6,042 nt of DNA. Source: Desulfobacteraceae bacterium. Its GTDB lineage: Bacteria > Desulfobacterota > Desulfobacteria > Desulfobacterales > SURF-7. The notes beneath the pieces are model-generated. The model ran no database searches. It was not told the DNA's origin and was given only the letters and a program-made list of their open reading frames with translations. The translations under genes and the position numbers were made by a program. Position 1 is the stretch's first letter, and the number at the start of each line of letters is the position of its first letter. Location of the stretch: assembly GCA_030618925.1 (NCBI GenBank), contig JAUXCK010000195.1, positions 1-6,042 on the forward strand, in the 5' to 3' direction. Below, piece after piece: positions 1 to 6,042 of this stretch.

Positions 1-66
1 GTTATGAACCCCATCGCGTAAAGTAAATCTTAGGTGTAAATCAACAGTTTTAATTGCACCCCTCAC
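1..66 (-). CDS. Possible gene start with GTG codon, cut by the left window edge
   Basis: Reading leftward on the minus strand, a GTG at 66-64 opens a frame that stays open for all 22 codons to the edge. The visible peptide begins MRGAIKTVDLHLRF if GTG is read as Met. An AAAGGA purine run lies 6 bases upstream of the GTG, a well-placed ribosome binding site. The start lies 26 bases past the stop of the PhoU-like gene on the same strand, so the two could be co-transcribed. PhoU-like DUF47 genes are often followed by a PiT phosphate transporter. However, the visible residues are hydrophilic and do not look like a PiT N-terminus, so I cannot name it. A second in-strand ATG at 17-15 (Met-Gly-Phe-Ile) in another frame is an alternative start with no clear binding site. 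The call is tentative because only 66 bases are visible. Confidence 0.33.
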   Translation of the reverse strand, partial: MRGAIKTVDLHLRFTLRDGVHN

Positions 67-92
67 GTTATATCCTTTAATTTTCCTATTTC

Positions 93-761
93 CTATTTAG
101 AGACCATTGCCCGCATCATATCCCCCGCATTTTCAGCATGGTCGGCAATGGAGCCGGTCATCTCCGCAAGTCGTATCATGTGAAAAATGGTTACCGGGTC
201 TGTATCCAGGGAAAAGATTTTGCGTTTGAGCAGTTCTTCGGCTTTATCTGCTTCATTTTCTTTTTGACGCAGATTGCGGGTCATTTTTTTTACCAGAGCA
301 CGCTGTTTTTCAGATTTTTTCTTGAAATACTTTTTTGCCCCTATCACTATGTCACTCAAAATTTCGATGGGTTCGATAACAAGGTCAACCAGGAGGAAAA
401 ATTCCTTTTCCAATGATTTTGGAATCCCGGGGTCTATTCGATGGGAAAGCCACTCAAGGGTGTCTTCAATCGCATCAAGGACCTTGTCCTGTTCACTCAG
501 GTACATAAATAACTGAAATTTATTGACAGTCATTATCATCCGTTTTGTCACCTCTCCACGGATTCTGTTTTTAATGGTATCTGCTTCACTCTCAATACCA
601 ACAACTTCCTCTTTTTGCGCTTCAAAGGATTCACATTTGTCTGACACATAACATTCAACGGCTTGTTGAAAGGCCCAAGCGCATTCTTTTACCTTTTCGA
701 CATGCTCCTGAATGCCATTAAGTGGTGAGGTCATAAACAAAGATAGGAATGGAAACCGCAT
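93..761 (-). CDS. DUF47 / PhoU-like protein (TIGR00153 family), putative phosphate-transport regulator
   Basis: This is a complete 222-residue, mostly helical cytoplasmic protein of the DUF47/PhoU-like family. It opens with the family's F-x-LF-x-SP...QEH-x-EKV-x-EC pattern (residues 5-27), which supports the first Met as the start. Paired acidic ExxxD motifs, the metal-binding signature of PhoU folds, lie at E57/D61, E168/D172 and E210/D214, with further acidic residues in the E90-D100 helix. The length is normal for the family. An AAGGGGG ribosome binding site sits 5 bases before the ATG. Family members commonly accompany PiT-type low-affinity phosphate permeases and are thought to modulate them, so the role here is inferred by family. 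No transporter is visible in the window, though one could lie past the left edge. The gene is divergent from the M16 protease gene and ends in TAG with no recognisable terminator. The family assignment is firm; the exact function is not. Confidence 0.88.
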   Translation of the reverse strand: MRFPFLSLFMTSPLNGIQEHVEKVKECAWAFQQAVECYVSDKCESFEAQKEEVVGIESEADTIKNRIRGEVTKRMIMTVNKFQLFMYLSEQDKVLDAIEDTLEWLSHRIDPGIPKSLEKEFFLLVDLVIEPIEILSDIVIGAKKYFKKKSEKQRALVKKMTRNLRQKENEADKAEELLKRKIFSLDTDPVTIFHMIRLAEMTGSIADHAENAGDMMRAMVSK

Positions 762-813
762 TGGCGCCCCCTTATATATCTAGGAATAATGTAAGGAATT
801 TAAAAATATCATA

Positions 814-842
814 TCTGTAGCAGCTATGTTCGAAGCTGTCAA
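814..842 (-). promoter_or_regulatory. Candidate sigma70-type promoter for the PhoU-like gene
   Basis: On the minus strand a perfect TTGACA (842-837) is followed after 17 bases by TACAGA (819-814), a weak -10 sharing three positions with TATAAT. Transcription would start near 807, giving a leader of about 45 bases before the ATG at 761. The spacer contains the short inverted repeat CAGCT/AGCTG (821-825 and 834-838), which could be an operator or chance. The perfect -35 and the position are the support; the -10 is the weak part. Confidence 0.4.
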
Positions 843-885
843 AACCCAATAAAGCAAAAATTTAAAAATGTTTCAAAACCCATGC

Positions 886-913
886 TTGTTTCCCCCGGCT
901 CATTTTCTATAAT
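886..913 (+). promoter_or_regulatory. Candidate upstream promoter for the M16 protease gene (perfect -10)
   Basis: A perfect TATAAT at 908-913 is preceded by TTGTTT (886-891) with a 16-base spacer. The -35 matches the consensus only in its first three bases. Transcription would begin near 920, leaving a leader of about 120 bases before the ATG at 1042. In AT-rich DNA a TATAAT can arise by chance, so this is an alternative to the promoter at 967-996. Confidence 0.3.
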
Positions 914-966
914 TTCCCGTCTATCTGGAAATGTTTCTTGTTTTATTCCCTGATTTGTTTTGTTTG

Positions 967-996
967 TTGAAAAGTATCAACGTATTCTGTTATTAA
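967..996 (+). promoter_or_regulatory. Candidate extended -10 promoter for the M16 protease gene
   Basis: TTGAAA (967-972, one mismatch to TTGACA) is followed after 18 bases by TATTAA (991-996), which is preceded by the extended -10 dinucleotide TG at 988-989. Transcription would start near 1003, about 40 bases before the ATG at 1042. It is better placed than the 886-913 candidate, but both could be used. A T/G-rich stretch (930-968) lies just upstream of it. Confidence 0.42.
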
Positions 997-1041
997 AGCC
1001 GGGCAGATGAATGCACTTTTAACCTTCTACAGGAGCAGCAC

Positions 1042-3900
1042 ATGATCCGGAAGACGCTATTCTCGTTTTTTCTTTTTTTTACAGCAGTTTGTTTTTTAAT
1101 TCAACCCCCTGCAGCCCGCGCAGCAACCAATAATAAGACCACCCTGGTGGTGTGGCCGCATGAAAAGAGCGATTTGCTCCAAGACCCGGCAATCAAGTAC
1201 AGACGTCTCCCCAACGGCTTTAGATACGTTTTGATGCAGAACCATGAACCCAGGGACAGGGTAAGCCTCCACTTGAATGTGCAGGCAGGCTCTATGCATG
1301 AGACAGAAAATGAACAGGGGCTTGCCCATTTTCTGGAACATATGCTGTTTTGTGGATCGACCCATTTCAAGCCTGGAGAGCTGATAAAATATTTTCAGAG
1401 TATCGGCATGATGTTTGGAGCGGATGCAAACGCCCACACCGGCTTTTATGAAACCGTTTACGATGTGTTGCTTCCGGATGGAAATAAGGAAAGCCTTGAA
1501 AAAGGGTTTCTGGTCCTTCAGGATTATGCACAGGGAGCGCTCCTGCTTCAATCCGAGATTGACCGGGAAAGGAAGGTCGTGCTGGCTGAAAAGCGAACCC
1601 GGGACTCGGCCTCCTATCGAACGTTTGAATCCACGTTCAAATTCGAACTCCCGGAAGCAAGAATTTCCAGACGGTTGCCCATCGGGATTGACAAAATACT
1701 CGAAACCGCGGACCGGCACCGGTTCAAGGCGTTTTACGATGTCTGGTACAGGCCGGACAATATGGCCCTTGTTATGGTGGGGGATTTTGACATAGACATT
1801 GCAGACCAGTTGATCAAAAGCAAATTTTCACAATTGTCAGCAAGGGCACCGGAGCGGCCGGCCCCCTCTTTCGGGGAGATAAACCATAAGGGCGTTAAAC
1901 CATTTTTCCATTATGAACAAGAAGCAGGGAGTACAACCGTTTCCATAGAACTGGTTCGCAAGATAGTGGCAGAACCGGACTCTTTCGATTTCCAGCGAAA
2001 GGTGCTCCTCAAAGATTTGGGTGACCGGATTGTTCAGAATCGCCTTGACGCATTGGTTCAACAGCCTGGCACCCCCTTTACCAAGGCATCCATCAACTCG
2101 GGCATTTATTTTCATGTCATGGATTGGGCGGAGATCACGGCCACATGCAGCCCTGAAAACTGGGAAAAAACAATATCCCTTCTTGAACAGACGTTAAGAA
2201 GCGCATTAAAATACGGATTTTCTGAATCAGAGCTGGAACGCGTAAAGAAGGAGAGCTTTTCTTTTCTTGATCGGGCGGTTAAAAGTGCGTCCACACGAAA
2301 GAGTCAGAGCCTTGCCCGGCAAATAATCCGGGGTATCAATAATGACAGGGTGTTCCAGTCCCCTGGCCAGGAGCAGGAAATATATGCACCCGTGATTAAG
2401 TCCCTGACAGCGGAGCAGGTCCATGATGCGTTTCAAAAGACCTGGGAACCGGACATAAGGCTGATTATGGTGACTGGAAACGCAGAGATTCCGATTGAGC
2501 CCCAACAGCATATTCTTAAGGTGTATCATGACAGTTTAAGCGTTAATATCTTAAAGCCTGAAGAAAAAGAGATCTTATCTTTTCCCTACCTGCCCATCCC
2601 CGAGGTACGGGGTCAGGCCATGGGCCAAAAAGAGATTGCCGGGCTCGGTGTGGTATGCATCGATTTTCCAAACGGTGTCAGATTGAACCTTAAACAAACA
2701 GATTTTAAGGCAAACGAAATTCTTTTTACACTCGGATTCGGATCTGGCAGGTCAGGGGAGCCTGCTGACAAGGCCGGGCTCAGCGCTCTGAGCGGGGCGG
2801 TGATAAATGAGAGCGGGCTTGGCCGGCTTGATAAAGAAGCATTAAACCATGCCCTTGCCGGCAAAAATACCCATGTGTCCTTTGGTGTGAATCAAGGAAG
2901 GTTTGTGTTAAGCGGGCGCAGTGTGACGGAAGAGGTCCCGTTGCTGTTTCAACTTCTGTATGCCTATCTGAATGATATGGGATATCGGGAAGACGCCTAT
3001 CTTCTTTCCATCGAGCGATTCGACCAGCGGTATCAGGTCCTGTCCCATTCTATTGACGGCGCCATGGAACTCAAAGGCAAACTATTCCTCTCAGGTGGCG
3101 ACAGCAGATTCGGCTTGCCGCCTTTTGATCTGTTCAAAAAAAATCAATTAGACGATGTGCACTCATGGGTCGGAAATTCGTTGAAAAATGACACATTGGA
3201 GATGTCCATTGTGGGGGATTTTGATCTTGAAGTGGTGAAAAAGATGGCTGCCGCATATCTGGGCGGCATGCCCTCGGGACGAACCGATCCTGTTCTGACA
3301 GATTCACGAACACCGACATTTCCGGTGGCGCAGTCTCTTGAGGTCAATGTCCCGACAAAGATCAACAAAGGACTGATTCAGGTCGTATTTCCCACAGAAG
3401 ATTTTTGGGACATTCACAGAACAAGACGGCTCGCAGTCCTTGGGGAAGTATTTTCAGAGAAATTGCGTGTGAATATACGGGAAAAGCTGGGCGCGGCATA
3501 TTCAGCTTATGCCTATAATAATGCGAGCAGAGTCTATAAGGATTATGGCCTGTTTAAGGTGGTGGTTCAGGTTGATCCGGAAGAAGCCGATACCGTTTTG
3601 AGGGAGATCAAGAAAATAACGTCGGATATCGTCAAAAATGGTGTCAATGATGATGAATTTCAACGGGCCCTTGATCCAATGTTGACCCATCTGAAAGATA
3701 TCCGCAGGACGAATAAATACTGGCTGAACAGTGTCCTGGTGGGGTCGAAAAAATATCCCCAGCAGTTTGACTGGAGCCGAACGATTCTTACGGATTACGC
3801 TGCCATCACCGCAAAGGATGTGACCGGGCTGGCAAGAAAATACCTGGATTACAGCAAGGCGGCAATTCTCATCATCAGGCCTGACCCTGACGCCATGTAA
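1042..3900 (+). CDS. Exported M16 family zinc metalloprotease (pitrilysin/insulinase-like), full length
   Basis: This is a complete 952-residue protein starting at ATG 1042, with AGGAG 6 bases upstream. Residues 1-27 form a Sec signal peptide: basic start MIRK, a Phe-rich hydrophobic core, and likely cleavage after ARA at 25-27. No lipobox cysteine is seen, so a soluble periplasmic enzyme is expected. The first M16 domain (about 50-200) carries the inverted zinc motif H96-F-L-E99-H100. E176 and E183 lie in an ER...VVLAE segment, where E183 lines up best with the third zinc ligand of the family. An inactive M16_C domain follows (about 225-405, with a YRPDNMALVMVGDFD segment). A second M16-like domain (about 545-690) has lost HxxEH. 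A second M16_C domain (about 720-930) keeps the conserved R813...Y820 pair (R-EKLGAA-Y) that contacts substrate in pitrilysin-type enzymes. The four-domain, single-chain size matches that type. The role is presumably degradation of peptides in the periplasm; the substrate is unknown. The gap of 132 bases and a separate promoter candidate suggest it is not tightly coupled to the downstream qrc genes. Confidence 0.93.
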   Translation: MIRKTLFSFFLFFTAVCFLIQPPAARAATNNKTTLVVWPHEKSDLLQDPAIKYRRLPNGFRYVLMQNHEPRDRVSLHLNVQAGSMHETENEQGLAHFLEHMLFCGSTHFKPGELIKYFQSIGMMFGADANAHTGFYETVYDVLLPDGNKESLEKGFLVLQDYAQGALLLQSEIDRERKVVLAEKRTRDSASYRTFESTFKFELPEARISRRLPIGIDKILETADRHRFKAFYDVWYRPDNMALVMVGDFDIDIADQLIKSKFSQLSARAPERPAPSFGEINHKGVKPFFHYEQEAGSTTVSIELVRKIVAEPDSFDFQRKVLLKDLGDRIVQNRLDALVQQPGTPFTKASINSGIYFHVMDWAEITATCSPENWEKTISLLEQTLRSALKYGFSESELERVKKESFSFLDRAVKSASTRKSQSLARQIIRGINNDRVFQSPGQEQEIYAPVIKSLTAEQVHDAFQKTWEPDIRLIMVTGNAEIPIEPQQHILKVYHDSLSVNILKPEEKEILSFPYLPIPEVRGQAMGQKEIAGLGVVCIDFPNGVRLNLKQTDFKANEILFTLGFGSGRSGEPADKAGLSALSGAVINESGLGRLDKEALNHALAGKNTHVSFGVNQGRFVLSGRSVTEEVPLLFQLLYAYLNDMGYREDAYLLSIERFDQRYQVLSHSIDGAMELKGKLFLSGGDSRFGLPPFDLFKKNQLDDVHSWVGNSLKNDTLEMSIVGDFDLEVVKKMAAAYLGGMPSGRTDPVLTDSRTPTFPVAQSLEVNVPTKINKGLIQVVFPTEDFWDIHRTRRLAVLGEVFSEKLRVNIREKLGAAYSAYAYNNASRVYKDYGLFKVVVQVDPEEADTVLREIKKITSDIVKNGVNDDEFQRALDPMLTHLKDIRRTNKYWLNSVLVGSKKYPQQFDWSRTILTDYAAITAKDVTGLARKYLDYSKAAILIIRPDPDAM

Positions 3901-3917
3901 ATGCATGGTAATTCTCC

Positions 3918-3944
3918 TTGACAATTGGGGGTGACAAATATAAA
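3918..3944 (+). promoter_or_regulatory. Candidate promoter of the qrc operon
   Basis: A perfect -35 TTGACA (3918-3923) is followed by TATAAA (3939-3944), one mismatch from TATAAT, with a spacer of 15 bases, shorter than the usual 16-18. The start point would be near 3951, giving a leader of about 80 bases before qrcA. The hexamer TGACAA occurs twice, at 3919-3924 and 3932-3937, 13 bases apart, overlapping the -35 and the spacer. This could be a regulator site. The location directly after the M16 stop codon fits an independent operon start. Confidence 0.45.
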
Positions 3945-3959
3945 AAACTTTAGTTTGAA

Positions 3960-3986
3960 ATCCGGTATTTTTTCCTGCACCGGGAT
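3960..3986 (+). other. Imperfect hairpin in the qrcA leader
   Basis: ATCCGGT (3960-3966) can pair with ACCGGGAT (3979-3986), giving seven pairs with one bulged G around a 12-base loop that contains a T-run. There is no T-tract after the stem on either strand, so it does not look like an intrinsic terminator. It lies inside the predicted leader of qrcA and might affect mRNA stability, or may be chance. Confidence 0.25.
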
Positions 3987-3997
3987 ACAGAAAAGAA

Positions 3998-4036
3998 ATG
4001 ATGATTAACAGACTGCAATACACGGGGTTTTCATGA
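3998..4036 (+). CDS. Possible 12-codon leader peptide overlapping the qrcA start
   Basis: Two consecutive ATG codons (3998 and 4001) open a tiny frame encoding MMINRLQYTGFS. It ends in TGA at 4034-4036, so its stop overlaps the qrcA start as ATGA (4033-4036). A purine-rich AGAAAAGAA stretch precedes it, which is a weak binding site. The stop/start overlap is the arrangement typical of translational coupling, and qrcA itself has only a modest GGGG (4024-4027) ahead of its ATG. Such short frames also occur by chance, so the call is speculative. Confidence 0.18.
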   Translation: MMINRLQYTGFS

Positions 4037-4743
4037 GTCAAACAGATAATACAACAAAAGAGGCTGCTGCCGAGGCAGCCGAAGCACCATCTTCTGACAA
4101 TAATGGGCATAAAAAGGCCAACGGGTCCGGCGGGCTGGTGATTCTTTTCTTTTTTATCGGACTCGGCGCAAGCATGATCCTGGGGTGGGTTATATTTCCC
4201 GCGCTTCTTTATTCCAAAAAACCACAGCCCATTGATTTCAATCACGCCCTGCATATGAAGCTTGAGGGGATTAACTGCGAGAGCTGCCATTTTTTCCGGG
4301 AAGACGGGACCTATTCCGGCGTCCCCAGGCTGGCCCAGTGCGTTAGATGCCATAAAGAGGTACAGGGGGAAACCCGGCACGAGGCTGTTTTTGTAGAAAA
4401 ATATGTGTCAACCGGAAGAGAGGTGCCATGGCTGGTGTATTCAAGACAGCCGGATTGTGTTTTTTTCTCTCATGCCGCACATGTAAAACTGGCCAAAATG
4501 GATTGCGTCACATGTCATGGCCACATCGGTGAGTCAACGCATTTAAAGATATATGAAGAGAACCGGCTAACCGGCTACAGCCGGGATATCTGGGGGAAGA
4601 ATTTAGAAAACTGGCTGGCACTTAAAAGAAACCCGTGGGACCGCATGAAGATGGACGATTGTGCAGAATGCCATATGGAAGAGACCGGCAGAAAAACAAG
4701 TATTTCCACTGAAAAAGACGGATGTTTTGTTTGTCACAAGTAA
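4033..4743 (+). CDS. qrcA: Membrane-anchored multiheme cytochrome c subunit of the Qrc menaquinone reductase complex
   Basis: This is a complete 236-residue protein. An Ala/Glu/Asn-rich hydrophilic N-terminus (1-32) precedes one transmembrane helix (about 33-60), which should act as an uncleaved anchor. The rest is periplasmic and holds five CxxCH haem c sites: C82/C85/H86, C103/C106/H107, C158/C161/H162, C210/C213/H214 and C231/C234/H235. The F-[NS]-H-A-x-H-x-K-L segments at 69-77 and 145-153 each lie 13 residues before a haem cysteine. They look like an internal duplication supplying distal His ligands. C142 sits just before the second segment and is not part of a CxxCH motif. The start is ATG 4033 with a weak GGGG binding site. 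The molybdopterin-family gene begins 14 bases downstream, the order of qrcA-qrcB in sulfate reducers, where this subunit receives electrons from type I cytochrome c3. The related ActA of alternative complex III is the main alternative. The cytochrome call is certain; the Qrc assignment rests on gene order and partner. Confidence 0.85.
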   Translation: MSQTDNTTKEAAAEAAEAPSSDNNGHKKANGSGGLVILFFFIGLGASMILGWVIFPALLYSKKPQPIDFNHALHMKLEGINCESCHFFREDGTYSGVPRLAQCVRCHKEVQGETRHEAVFVEKYVSTGREVPWLVYSRQPDCVFFSHAAHVKLAKMDCVTCHGHIGESTHLKIYEENRLTGYSRDIWGKNLENWLALKRNPWDRMKMDDCAECHMEETGRKTSISTEKDGCFVCHK

Positions 4744-4757
4744 GCAGGGGAAGACCA

Positions 4758-6042
4758 ATGAAGATAGACAGAAGAAGTTTTTTGGCACTTGGCATCGGGG
4801 GTGCGGCAGGGACCGCAGTGTCACCATTGCCCTGGAAACTTTTGGATGATGTATCCATCTGGTCACAGAACTGGCCATGGACACCGGTTCCGCCGGACGG
4901 GGAAATTACATATGAAAATTCTGTGTGCACCCTCTGCCCAGGCGGCTGCGGGATCACTGTTCGCAAGGTCGGTGACAGGGTTATCAAGGTCGATGGAATG
5001 AAGGGCCATCCAGTCAATGACGGGGGAACATGTATTCTCGGACTCGCCGGCCCGCAGCTCCTCTACAGCCCGACACGGGTGAAATCCCCTTTGAAAAAGG
5101 TAAACGGAAAGTTTAAGGAGATTTCATGGGAGGATGCCATCTCAGAGGTCGCAGGTCAACTCACCCGGCTCAAATCCCGGGGCAAAGCCCACACACTGGC
5201 CTGCATTGCCGGTTCTGACAAGGGCACCATTCCCGACCTTTTTAAACGGTTTCTGACCGTCTATGGGTCGCCTAATTTTATTCGACCGGCATCAATGTTT
5301 GATTCTTATTCTTTGGCCCTGAAACAGATGCATGGCAGCGAAGCAATTCCGGGGTTTGATTTTGAGAATTCAGATTATGTCATCAGCTTTGGAAGCGGGA
5401 TTATTGACGGTTGGGGGTCCCCTGTACGAATGTTCAGGGTTCATTCCGGCTGGAAACAGAAAAAGGCAACACTGGTTCAGGCAGAGCCCAGGTTATCCAA
5501 CACAGCATCCAAGGCAGACAGATGGCTTCCGATTCAGCCGGGGACCGAAGCGGTTCTGGCCCTGGGCCTGGCCTGCGTTATTCTGACAGAAAATCTTTAC
5601 GACCGGAATTTTATCAGCAATCAGACAGCCGGGTTTGAAGACTGGAAGCAGGTGGTGATTGAGAATTATTATCCTGAAAAGGTGTCTGAAAGGACAGGGA
5701 TCAGCCCTGAAACGATTAAAGAGATCGGCCGGGGATTTGCCCGATCCGAGAGACCCATTGCTGTTTGCGGCAGGGGAGAAGGCCGAACACCCGGGAGCGT
5801 TGAAGAGGTGGCCGCTGTTCATGCATTGAATGCACTGGTGGGAAATATTAATCAAAGAGGCGGGATACGGTCATATTCAGAATTGCCATATCAAAGATGG
5901 CCGGAACCCGTCATGGACGCCACTGCCATGAACAACCTCCGGAAAAACAGAATTGACGGGGCAGGCAGTAACAAATACCCGGATACCAAATATCTTCTGA
6001 ACAAGCTGCCGGAAGCGATTGTTTCAGGAACCGGACCTGTGA
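4758..6042 (+). CDS. qrcB: Tat-exported molybdopterin-oxidoreductase-family subunit of the Qrc complex, 3' end outside the window
   Basis: The frame is open from ATG 4758 to the right edge (428 codons plus one base), with no internal stop. An AGGGGAAG binding site precedes the ATG, 14 bases after the qrcA stop, so the two genes are surely co-transcribed. Residues 4-10 (D-R5-R6-S-F-L-A) form a Tat signal followed by a Gly/Ala core. C57, C60, C64 and C92 form the N-terminal [4Fe-4S] site of the family. The segment ADRWLPIQPGTEAVLALGLA (253-272) is the family's conserved cofactor-domain signature. At the position where the molybdenum-ligand Cys/Ser normally lies (S-x-C-D in Psr/Phs enzymes) this protein reads S179-M-F181-D, so the ligand appears replaced by Phe. 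This agrees with QrcB being described as lacking molybdenum. The inferred role is structural and electron-transfer, in the periplasmic arm of the menaquinone-reducing complex. A genuine Psr/Phs-type reductase is the alternative, made less likely by the missing ligand and the cytochrome neighbour. Confidence 0.85.
   Translation, partial: MKIDRRSFLALGIGGAAGTAVSPLPWKLLDDVSIWSQNWPWTPVPPDGEITYENSVCTLCPGGCGITVRKVGDRVIKVDGMKGHPVNDGGTCILGLAGPQLLYSPTRVKSPLKKVNGKFKEISWEDAISEVAGQLTRLKSRGKAHTLACIAGSDKGTIPDLFKRFLTVYGSPNFIRPASMFDSYSLALKQMHGSEAIPGFDFENSDYVISFGSGIIDGWGSPVRMFRVHSGWKQKKATLVQAEPRLSNTASKADRWLPIQPGTEAVLALGLACVILTENLYDRNFISNQTAGFEDWKQVVIENYYPEKVSERTGISPETIKEIGRGFARSERPIAVCGRGEGRTPGSVEEVAAVHALNALVGNINQRGGIRSYSELPYQRWPEPVMDATAMNNLRKNRIDGAGSNKYPDTKYLLNKLPEAIVSGTGPV

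Noticed and set aside
138..516. Plus-strand frames of 92 and 80 residues inside the PhoU-like gene
   Set aside because: They lie opposite a well-supported gene. Their peptides are low-complexity Phe-rich products of antisense Lys/Glu codons, with no family resemblance.
815..841. Pho box upstream of the PhoU-like gene
   Set aside because: CTGTAG and CTGTCA occur 21 bases apart, but the 11-base spaced tandem CTGTCA pattern of PhoB sites is absent.
1096..1719. 207-residue open frame on the minus strand
   Set aside because: It is antisense to the zinc-site region of the M16 protease, whose motifs are clear. The translated peptide resembles no family and looks like a shadow frame.
3960..3986. 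Hairpin after the M16 gene as an intrinsic terminator
   Set aside because: The stem is short and bulged, and no T-tract follows on either strand. It also lies downstream of the likely qrc promoter.
3502..4380. 292-residue open frame on the minus strand across the end of the M16 gene and the start of qrcA
   Set aside because: It runs antisense through two well-recognised genes and the promoter gap. Its peptide has no recognisable domain and it has no convincing ribosome binding site.
4661..5855. Several short frames on both strands over the start of qrcB
   Set aside because: The qrcB frame runs uninterrupted from 4758 with Tat and iron-sulfur motifs. The others are out-of-frame shadows without domains.

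Overview
The window looks like a chromosomal segment of an anaerobic, probably sulfate-reducing deltaproteobacterium (Desulfobacterota, plausibly a Desulfobacter/Desulfobacula-type organism). The main reason is the right-hand end. There, a membrane-anchored multiheme cytochrome c is followed 14 bases later by a Tat-exported molybdopterin-oxidoreductase-family protein, the gene order of the Qrc menaquinone reductase complex. Base composition is moderate in the genes and AT-rich between them. The taxonomic call is inference from gene content only.

Layout from left to right. (1) Bases 1-66, minus strand: the first 22 codons of a possible gene with a GTG start, cut by the window edge. (2) Bases 93-761, minus strand: a complete DUF47/PhoU-like protein (TIGR00153 type), a family usually paired with PiT phosphate transporters. 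(3) Bases 762-1041: an AT-rich divergent intergenic region with candidate promoters on both strands and a 10-base direct repeat. (4) Bases 1042-3900, plus strand: a complete 952-residue exported M16 (pitrilysin/insulinase) zinc metalloprotease with an intact HxxEH site. (5) Bases 3901-4032: a 132-base gap with a TTGACA/TATAAA-type promoter candidate, an imperfect hairpin and a tiny ORF that overlaps the next start codon as ATGA. (6) Bases 4033-4743, plus strand: qrcA, with five CxxCH haem motifs. (7) Base 4758 to the window end, plus strand: the first 428 codons of qrcB. It is complete at the start and runs off the edge.

How the genes work together. QrcA and QrcB would be the periplasmic electron-entry part of Qrc. 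In sulfate reducers Qrc takes electrons from periplasmic cytochrome c3 (fed by hydrogenases and formate dehydrogenases) and delivers them to menaquinone through QrcC (iron-sulfur protein) and QrcD (NrfD-like membrane protein). Those two genes are expected just beyond the right edge. The M16 protease and the PhoU-like gene look like independent neighbours with their own promoters.

I see no rRNA, tRNA, CRISPR array, insertion sequence or convincing intrinsic terminator. Nothing here is clearly an undescribed system. The points most worth checking are the missing molybdenum-ligand cysteine in QrcB, the five-versus-six haem count in QrcA, and the possible translational coupling ahead of qrcA.
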